From contig NZ_CP098514.1 of assembly GCF_023703775.1 (NCBI RefSeq), positions 1,860,001 to 1,924,000 on the forward strand: a stretch of 64,000 nt of DNA, written 5' to 3'. Source of the stretch: Haloplanus sp. GDY1 (GTDB taxonomy: Archaea > Halobacteriota > Halobacteria > Halobacteriales > Haloferacaceae). Below are positions 58,528-64,000 of this stretch, piece after piece. A model generated the notes under the pieces. The model saw only the letters and a list, made by a program, of their open reading frames with translations. It was not told the origin of the DNA and searched no databases. Position 1 is the first letter of the stretch. Every line of letters starts with the position of its first letter. A program made the translations under genes and the position numbers.

Positions 58528-58988
58528 TTCCTGATCGCCGAGTAGGCCGCACTCAGGACGAACAGGACCCCCACGCCGATCAGCAGGAAGGGCTTGTTGC
58601 TCCGCTCGTGTTCGAGGAAGGCGTCACCGGGGTCGTCGGTCGGCACGTACGCCGTCGTCGTCTCCCCCGGCTCGTACGGCTCCAGGACGTCCCTCGCGGC
58701 CGCCTCGGTGTCGAAGTCCTTGCCGAGCGTCCCCGGATACACGTTCGAGGAGGCGTACTGCTCCCCCTCGTAGCGGTACTGGAAGGTCACCTGCGGGACG
58801 TACGAGACGCTCCGCCTGCCGCTGTTTCGCTCGACGGACGTGTCGGTGACCGTCGCCGTCACCTCGACGGTGGAGTCGAGCGCCGCCGACTGCGTGGTGT
58901 AGCTGTACGCGCCGTACCCCATCGAGGCGAGTCCGATCAGCAGGGTCAGGGCGATTCCGATCCGGCTCGTCGGACCGTTGATCTGCAT
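58524..58988 (-). CDS. DUF3592 domain membrane protein
   Basis: A 154-residue protein with two hydrophobic helices flanking one outside beta-rich domain. The helices lie at about 10-30 and 134-152; between them TVEVTATVTDTSVERN and YEPGETTTAYV match the DUF3592 pattern. No function is known. Stops are shared (CTAG) with the membrane gene it converges on; divergent from pgi. Confidence 0.85.
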   Translation of the reverse strand: MQINGPTSRIGIALTLLIGLASMGYGAYSYTTQSAALDSTVEVTATVTDTSVERNSGRRSVSYVPQVTFQYRYEGEQYASSNVYPGTLGKDFDTEAAARDVLEPYEPGETTTAYVPTDDPGDAFLEHERSNKPFLLIGVGVLFVLSAAYSAIRN

Positions 58989-59096
58989 GGTCGAGGGCGC
59001 GGCGGCGCGCCGCTTAAATCCCGGTCCGGTGCTTCCCGCTCGGAGGCTCGCGACGAACGGGAAACCGTTTTGCCCCATCGCGTCCCCGTGCTCCCC

Positions 59097-60383
59097 ATGT
59101 ACGTCGACATCGGCAACGCGCTCGACGCCGAACCCCGGCTGACGCGGCCGGCGCTGGACCGCCTGGACGAGCGCGTCGCCGACGCCCACGGCCGGATCGA
59201 ACGCGGCCGCACCGACGCCGAACACGGCTACGCGGCCCTGAACCTGCCCGACACCGCCGACCCGGACGCCGTCCGGGAGGCCGTCTCCCGCTTCGACGAC
59301 CCCGCGGCGGTCCTGACCGTCGGCATCGGCGGGAGCGCCCTCGGCGCCGCGACGCTCGCCGAGGCGCTCGGGGCGGGCCTCGATCACCACGTCCTCGACA
59401 ACGTCGACCCCGCCGCCGTCCGCGCGCTCCTCGATACCCTGCCGCTCGCGGACACGGTGGTCCACGTCGTCTCGCGGTCCGGCACCACTGCGGAGACGCT
59501 GGCGAACTTCCTGGTCGTCCGCGAGGCGATGGACCGCGCGGGCGTCGACTGGACCGAGCGGACGCTCGTCACGACGGGCGCCGAGGGCAACCTCCGCGAC
59601 CTGGCCGACCGGCACGACCTGCCCGCCCTCGACGTGCCCGCGGGCGTCCCCGGCCGCTTCTCGGCGCTCTCGACGGTCGCGCTCCCGGTCGCGGCCATCG
59701 CGGGCGCCGACCTGGAGGCCCTGCTCGCCGGTGCCCGCGCCGAGGCCGACCGGCTCGCGGGGTCGCTGTTCGAGTCGCCCGCCTACGCCTACGGCGCCGC
59801 CTGCTACGCGCTGGAGCGCCGGGGCGCGGGGATCAACTGCGTGATGCCCTACGCCGAGTCCCTGGAGTGCTTCGCCGAGTGGTTCGCCCAGCTGTGGGCC
59901 GAGAGCCTGGGCAAGGACGCCGTCGGCCAGACGCCCGCCCGGGCGCTCGGCGCCACCGACCAGCACTCCCAGTTGCAGCTCTACCGCGCCGGCCCCCGCG
60001 ACAAGCTCGTCACGCTCGTCCGGCCGCGGGAGCGCCCCGACGTGCCCATCCCCGAGACGGAACTCGACGGCCTCGCCTACCTCGGCGGCGGGAGCCTCGG
60101 CGACCTGCTCGACGCGGAGTTCCGGGCGACGGAGGCGAGCCTCGCGGCCGCGAACTGCCCGAACGTCCGGATCGAGGTGGACCGACTCGACGAGCGCGGC
60201 GTGGGCGAACTCGTCTACGGGCTGGAGGCGGCCTGCGTGTTGTACGGCGAACTCGCCGGCGTCGAGACGTTCACCCAGCCGGCGGTGGAGTGGGGGAAAC
60301 GCGCCGCGCGGGGCCTGCTCGGCGGCGGCGACGTCGACGAGGCCGACGCGGTGGGCGAGAAGCGCCGTCTCGTCATCGACTGA
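59097..60383 (+). CDS. pgi: Glucose-6-phosphate isomerase
   Basis: A 428-residue sugar isomerase of the PGI superfamily, linking glucose 6-phosphate and fructose 6-phosphate in gluconeogenesis. VGIGGSALGAATLAEAL, VHVVSRSGTTAETLAN, LGATDQHSQLQLYRAGPRD and the C-terminal FTQPAVEWGKRAARGLL are the family's sugar-phosphate and catalytic (Glu, Lys, His) segments. It is shorter than the bacterial enzyme, as in other haloarchaea. Single gene with a gap of about 110 bases upstream. Confidence 0.94.
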   Translation: MYVDIGNALDAEPRLTRPALDRLDERVADAHGRIERGRTDAEHGYAALNLPDTADPDAVREAVSRFDDPAAVLTVGIGGSALGAATLAEALGAGLDHHVLDNVDPAAVRALLDTLPLADTVVHVVSRSGTTAETLANFLVVREAMDRAGVDWTERTLVTTGAEGNLRDLADRHDLPALDVPAGVPGRFSALSTVALPVAAIAGADLEALLAGARAEADRLAGSLFESPAYAYGAACYALERRGAGINCVMPYAESLECFAEWFAQLWAESLGKDAVGQTPARALGATDQHSQLQLYRAGPRDKLVTLVRPRERPDVPIPETELDGLAYLGGGSLGDLLDAEFRATEASLAAANCPNVRIEVDRLDERGVGELVYGLEAACVLYGELAGVETFTQPAVEWGKRAARGLLGGGDVDEADAVGEKRRLVID

Positions 60384-60412
60384 TACTTACTCCCGGGCCG
60401 ACTGCCCCCCGT

Positions 60413-61351
60413 ATGGTCAACGAACTCCTCGTGACCGGGGCGATGCTCCACCTGCTCGGCGGGCTGGTGCTCGCGACGCTCGTCCACCAGGACGCGTCGC
60501 TCCGGGGGAGCGACCGTGCGACGGCCTTCGGCCTCGCGGCGCTCGTCTTCGGCCTGGTTTTCGCCGTGGGGTACTACCTCCGTCGCGAGCGCGTGGGCGA
60601 CCTGCCGTCCGACGCCGCGGCCCGGCGCGCGTCCGCGGTCGAACGGGCGTGGGGCCTGCTCCGGAGCCTCCTCCTGATCGTCGCGGCCTTCCTCACGGCG
60701 ACGGCGGTGGTCGGCCTCGGGGCGAACGCGCTGGTCGCGGCCGGCCTCGTCGCCCAGGGGACGCTCGAATACCGGGTCGTCGGGGCCGTCCTCCAGTTCG
60801 TGGGCTTCGGCGTCGCCGTCGGCGGCTACCTCGCGATCACCGGAGAGCGGGACCTCCTGCAGATCCGATCCCCCACGCTCCGGCACCTGGGGCTGATCGT
60901 CGTCGGCGTCGTCGTCCTCGTGGGCGCCCAGCTCCTCATCGCGCGCCTGCTGGCGGCGCTCAGCGTCGAGGTGGCACAGAACCAGGTCGTCGTCACCGGG
61001 CAGCAGGACCCCCGCTACTTCCTCTATATGATCCCCGTCGCCATCCTGCTGGTCGGGCCGTTCGAGGAACTCGTCTTCCGCGGCGGCGTGCAGGGCATCC
61101 TCCGGCGCACCTGGGGTCCCTCGGTCGCCATCGCCCTCTCCAGCGTCCTGTTCGGCCTCGTCCACTGGATCGCGCTCACGGGCGGCGGTGGCTCCCGGGT
61201 CCCCTACGTCACCGTCGCGGCCACCCTCGGGCTCGTCCTCGGCTACCTCTACGAGCGGACGCGGAACCTCGTCGTCCCCGCGGTCGTCCACGGCCTCTAC
61301 AACACCGTCCTGTTCGGCGCCCAGTACCTCGTCGCGACGGGGGCGGTTTAA
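60413..61351 (+). CDS. CPBP family intramembrane metalloprotease
   Basis: A 312-residue membrane protein with about eight helices. The CPBP motifs are EELVFRG (Glu218, Glu219 and Arg223), FGLVHW with His251, and VVHGLYN with His293; these form the glutamate/histidine active site of Rce1-type abortive-infection proteins. The substrate is unknown. It follows pgi by 29 bases but is probably independent in role. Its TTAA stop overlaps the convergent coiled-coil gene. Confidence 0.92.
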   Translation: MVNELLVTGAMLHLLGGLVLATLVHQDASLRGSDRATAFGLAALVFGLVFAVGYYLRRERVGDLPSDAAARRASAVERAWGLLRSLLLIVAAFLTATAVVGLGANALVAAGLVAQGTLEYRVVGAVLQFVGFGVAVGGYLAITGERDLLQIRSPTLRHLGLIVVGVVVLVGAQLLIARLLAALSVEVAQNQVVVTGQQDPRYFLYMIPVAILLVGPFEELVFRGGVQGILRRTWGPSVAIALSSVLFGLVHWIALTGGGGSRVPYVTVAATLGLVLGYLYERTRNLVVPAVVHGLYNTVLFGAQYLVATGAV

Positions 61352-62322
61352 CTCAGCTCGATCCCCAGGTCCTCGAACTGCTCGGACACCAACCGCTCGA
61401 CCTCGCCCCAGTCGACCGGCGGTTCGAGGTCGGCGATGGCCGCCTCGAACCGATCGAGCGACGCCGCGACGTCCGCGCGTCGCTCCGCGAAGTCGTCGAC
61501 CGCCGACTCGGCGGCGTCGAGGCGGGTCGAACACGCCTCGTGGCGCTCCGCCAGCGAGTCCAGCCGGCTCCGCAACGTCGCCAGTTCGTCGCCGTACGCG
61601 CCGTCCTGCTCGGCCAGCCACGAGTCGAGTTCCGCGAGTTCCGTCCGGAGTTCCTCGAAGACGACCCCCATGACCCGCTGGAGGTGGTAGGCCGCCAGCC
61701 ACGCGTCGAACGGGTCGACCCCACGCCCGCCGCCCGCTTCGAGCAGGTCGAGGAGCCCCTCCGTGTTGTCGAGGTACTCCTCGAAGCCGTCGAGTTCCTC
61801 CGCGAAGGAGTCGAGTCGGGTCTCCGGGTCGTGGAGCCACGTCTCGAACTCCTCGATCTCCTCCTCGAGGTGGTGGCAGTTGTGCGCGACCATCCCCACG
61901 GTCCGCTCGCACCGCCACACCCAATCCGCGGCCTCACAGCAGGCTGCGGCCGTCGACGGCGCCCGCTCCGTCTCCGCCAGCCGGTCGAGGACGGCGTCGA
62001 GGTCCGACCGGAACGTCTCGAACTCGTCCTCGTACTCGTCGATCCGGCCCTGGACCTGGGTGGTGTCGCGAACCGCCGGATCGAGTGGCGCCAGCACCTC
62101 GCGGAGCCGTTCCTCGACGTCGTCGACGTCCTCGGCGACGGCGCGACACTTCCGGCGGCACTCCTCGTGCCAGACCGTGATCGCGTCGGTCGCGTCCCGG
62201 CCGTCAGCCGCGCGCTCCTCGATACCCGCCAGCACGCCCTCGGTGACGTCGTCGCCGTCGTCCGCCGCGACCCGTTCGCGGACGGCCGAGACGGCGACGC
62301 CACCATCTCGCTCGTCACTCAT
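61348..62322 (-). CDS. Haloarchaeal coiled-coil protein, function unknown
   Basis: A 324-residue, highly acidic, nearly all helical protein. Long heptad stretches (DDVEERLREVLAPL, RIDEYEDEFETFRSDLDAVLDRL in pieces, HLEEEIEEFETWL, ELDGFEEYLDNTEGLLDLL) alternate with a central Cys/Trp/His cluster (CCEAADWVWRC, HNCHH) that could bind metal. I do not recognise a family. It may be a structural or scaffold protein. Divergent from idi. Confidence 0.74.
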   Translation of the reverse strand: MSDERDGGVAVSAVRERVAADDGDDVTEGVLAGIEERAADGRDATDAITVWHEECRRKCRAVAEDVDDVEERLREVLAPLDPAVRDTTQVQGRIDEYEDEFETFRSDLDAVLDRLAETERAPSTAAACCEAADWVWRCERTVGMVAHNCHHLEEEIEEFETWLHDPETRLDSFAEELDGFEEYLDNTEGLLDLLEAGGGRGVDPFDAWLAAYHLQRVMGVVFEELRTELAELDSWLAEQDGAYGDELATLRSRLDSLAERHEACSTRLDAAESAVDDFAERRADVAASLDRFEAAIADLEPPVDWGEVERLVSEQFEDLGIELS

Positions 62323-62430
62323 CGGTCGGGTTTCGTGAGCCCCACAGTTAGGTGATTCGAGGCGCGCCGACACGGCCCGTGGCGACCCGGCACCGAAGAC
62401 GCCATTACCCTCGCTCCCGCAACGTCGGGC

Positions 62431-63006
62431 ATGAGTGCGAACGAGGGCGGCGACGCCGGGACGGCGGGGCGACACCCCAACGCCGAACAGGAGGTCATCG
62501 CCGTCGACGCCGACGATCAGGAGCAGGGGACGGTCAACCGCCTCGACGCCCACACCGGCGACGGCGTCCGCCACCGCGCCTTCACCGCCCTCGTCTTCGA
62601 CGGCGAGGGGCGGATCCTGCTGGCCCAGCGCGCGCCGGGCAAGCGCCTCTGGGACACCCACTGGGACGGCACCGTCGCCTCCCACCCCCGACCGGGGGAG
62701 AGCCAGAAGGAGGCCACCCGGAAGCGCCTCGTCGACGAACTCGGCGTCACCTCCGACCAGTACAGCGACCTCCGGGTGACGGACAAGTTCGAGTACAAAC
62801 GCTACTACGAGAACGCCGGCCTGGAGTGGGAGGTCTGCTCCGTGCTGCAGTGTACCCTCGACGACACGACCCTCGACCCCGACGAGTCGGAGGTCGCCGG
62901 CCGACTGTGGGTGGAGTACGACCACCTCCACGACAACCCCGCCTGGTACCGACAGCTCCGCCTCTGTCCGTGGTTCGAGATCGCGATGCGCCGTGACTTC
63001 GACTGA
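62431..63006 (+). CDS. idi: Isopentenyl-diphosphate isomerase, type 1
   Basis: A 191-residue Nudix-fold IDI-1 interconverting isopentenyl and dimethylallyl diphosphate. HRAFTALVFDGEGRILL starts the domain; WDTHWDGTVASHPRPGES with the metal-binding His, the Nudix-like EATRKRLVDELG, and WEVCSVL are typical. Most archaea use the type 2 enzyme; haloarchaea may have type 1, often alongside type 2. The JAMM gene starts 14 bases before the idi stop. Confidence 0.93.
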   Translation: MSANEGGDAGTAGRHPNAEQEVIAVDADDQEQGTVNRLDAHTGDGVRHRAFTALVFDGEGRILLAQRAPGKRLWDTHWDGTVASHPRPGESQKEATRKRLVDELGVTSDQYSDLRVTDKFEYKRYYENAGLEWEVCSVLQCTLDDTTLDPDESEVAGRLWVEYDHLHDNPAWYRQLRLCPWFEIAMRRDFD

Positions 63007-63427
63007 GCCGCTCGCCCTCACCGCGGCCGTCCGGGACGCCCTCCTCGACCACGCCGGGGAGGGCGCCGCCCGCGACCCGCCCGCGGAGGTCTGTGGCGTC
63101 CTCTCGGGGACGCGCGGGCCGCCCGACCGGGTGACCGACGCCCACCGCGTCGACAACGTCGCCGCCCACCCCCGCAGCGAGTACGAACTCGACCCCGAGG
63201 CGACGGTGGCGACGATGGACCGCCTCGAAGCCGCGGGCGAGGAGGCCGTCGGCTTCTATCACTCCCACCCCGAGAGCCCCGCGAGGCCGAGCGCGACCGA
63301 CCGGGCGCGGGCGACCTGGACCGGCTACGTCTACGCCATCGTCTCGCCGCCCGAGACGATCCGCGCCTACCGCTTCACCGGCGAGGGGTTCGACGAACTC
63401 CCGGTTCAGGTCGAGAGCCGGGAGTAG
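62993..63427 (+). CDS. JAMM/MPN+ metalloprotease (desampylase-like)
   Basis: A 144-residue JAMM protease. The metal site is complete: Glu32 (PAEVCGVLSG), then His90, His92 and Asp103 in HSHPESPARPSATD (H-x-H-x10-D). Haloarchaeal members (HvJAMM1-type) remove SAMP ubiquitin-like modifiers from proteins, so this is likely a desampylase. SAMPs also serve as MoaD-like sulfur carriers, which would link it to the MoaE fusion gene. The start is a GTG inside idi; its end overlaps the convergent gene by 22 bases. Confidence 0.91.
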   Translation: MTSTEPLALTAAVRDALLDHAGEGAARDPPAEVCGVLSGTRGPPDRVTDAHRVDNVAAHPRSEYELDPEATVATMDRLEAAGEEAVGFYHSHPESPARPSATDRARATWTGYVYAIVSPPETIRAYRFTGEGFDELPVQVESRE

Positions 63428-64000
63428 GCGGCCCACGAGGAGTCGACCGCCGGCGCCGCGATCCGCTCGCCGTCGACGTGGGCGCTCCCGCCCTCCTCGC
63501 TCTCGGCGACCCGGCCGACCCGCGCGGCCGGCGTGCCCCGCTCGGCCAGCGCCGCCAGCACGTCGTCGGTGCCGGCGGGATCGACGGTCAACACGAGCGA
63601 CCCCGACGACGTCGCGGTCCAGGGGTCGACGTCGAGGGCGGCACACGTCTCGACCACGCCGGGACGGACCGGGACGCGATCCCGCTCGATTTCGAACCGG
63701 ACGCCGGCGCTCTCGGCCATCTCGACGAACGCGCCGTGGAGGCCGCCCTCGGTGGCGTCGTGCATCGCGGTCACCGGCCCCGCGGCCGCGGCGGTCAGGG
63801 CGTCGCGGACGCAACTGGCCTCGTCGAGTCGCGCCCGTGCCGTCGCCAGCGTCTCCGGCGGGAGGTCGATGCGGTCGGGGAACAGCGTCGTCAACAGCCC
63901 GGTCGTCTCGACGGCCGGCCCCCTCGTGACCAGCAGGTCGTCGCCGGGGCGGGCGCCGTCCGGGCGCACCACGTCGGCGGCGTCGCCGACGGCCAGCGCC
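63406..64000 (-). CDS. AIR synthase/HypE-like protein (5' end cut by window edge)
   Basis: The C-terminal about 198 residues of an AIR-synthase-superfamily protein. PGDDLLVTRGPAVETTGLLTT, TAMHDATEGGLHGAFVEMAE and a C-terminal GTPAARVGRV pattern match HypE-like/COG1973 archaeal proteins of uncertain role rather than ThiL or PurM. The frame runs on to the window edge, so the start lies outside. Its end overlaps the JAMM gene by 22 bases, tail to tail. Confidence 0.8.
   Translation of the reverse strand, partial: ALAVGDAADVVRPDGARPGDDLLVTRGPAVETTGLLTTLFPDRIDLPPETLATARARLDEASCVRDALTAAAAGPVTAMHDATEGGLHGAFVEMAESAGVRFEIERDRVPVRPGVVETCAALDVDPWTATSSGSLVLTVDPAGTDDVLAALAERGTPAARVGRVAESEEGGSAHVDGERIAAPAVDSSWAAYSRLST

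Noticed and set aside
1-64000. CRISPR arrays, tRNA or rRNA genes, IS elements
   Set aside because: I looked for regularly spaced repeats, tRNA T-loop patterns such as GGTTCGAATC, and transposase motifs, and found none that held up by eye. A tRNAscan or ISfinder search would settle it.

Overview
The window is ordinary-looking chromosome from a halophilic archaeon (class Halobacteria). The evidence is the very high GC content with GC-rich third codon positions, strongly acidic proteins, archaeal information genes (S19e, PDCD5-like protein, Sec61-beta, class I LysS, archaeal TruA, split GMP synthase subunit A), the archaeal isoprenoid genes hmgA, idi and a prenyl synthase, F420 and methanopterin enzymes (NpdG, Mch), and many small haloarchaea-only families (DUF5812, DUF5817, DUF7123, HVO_0649-type zinc fingers). 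The genus cannot be fixed from the sequence alone. No insertion sequence, prophage, CRISPR array, rRNA or tRNA gene was found.

Layout. 1-9 kb: secF-secD (secD cut by the edge), a bacterio-opsin-activator-type regulator, a hydrolase, a GNAT enzyme, a three-gene membrane-lipid-like operon (CDP-alcohol phosphatidyltransferase, PHP phosphoesterase, VTT/DedA protein) and mch. 9-13 kb: an AT-rich upstream region, then nasA-narK plus an unlisted 46-residue membrane protein, a nitrate assimilation unit. 13-23 kb: two DNA-binding regulators, hmgA, archaemetzincin, carbonic anhydrase, npdG, hisE, pdxT and sec61-beta. 23-29 kb: thioredoxin, tiny zinc-binding proteins, a quinone-type methyltransferase, and a divergent pair made of a secreted protein and a membrane-anchored HTH protein. 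29-38 kb: etfB-etfA-prenyl synthase, DUF373, DUF2070, guaAa, an HNH-like protein and a Tat lipoprotein. 38-49 kb: lysS-pyrH, a MobB/MoaE fusion, a site-2 protease, thiL, a flippase-like protein, S19e-PDCD5-PP-loop-yqeC, and mobA. 49-64 kb: truA, the nrdR-nrdA-nrdB operon, a PfpI-type protein, hisS, transporters, pgi, a CPBP protease, idi with a JAMM protease, and a truncated AIR-synthase-like gene.

Links between genes. Molybdenum cofactor genes (moaE fusion, mobA, yqeC) are scattered but could all serve NasA. HmgA, the prenyl synthase, Idi and the quinone-type methyltransferase belong to isoprenoid and quinone metabolism. NrdR, NrdA and NrdB form one overlapping operon with a palindrome at its promoter. 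The beta subunit has Phe where the radical Tyr normally sits and Glu where the first metal ligand is normally Asp, the class Ic signature.

Gene packing is extreme. Same-strand neighbours often overlap as ATGA, GTGA, TGATG or TAGTG. Nine of the sixteen convergent gene pairs end in exactly the same way, sharing a 4-nt palindromic or near-palindromic stop (CTAG, TTAG or TTAA).
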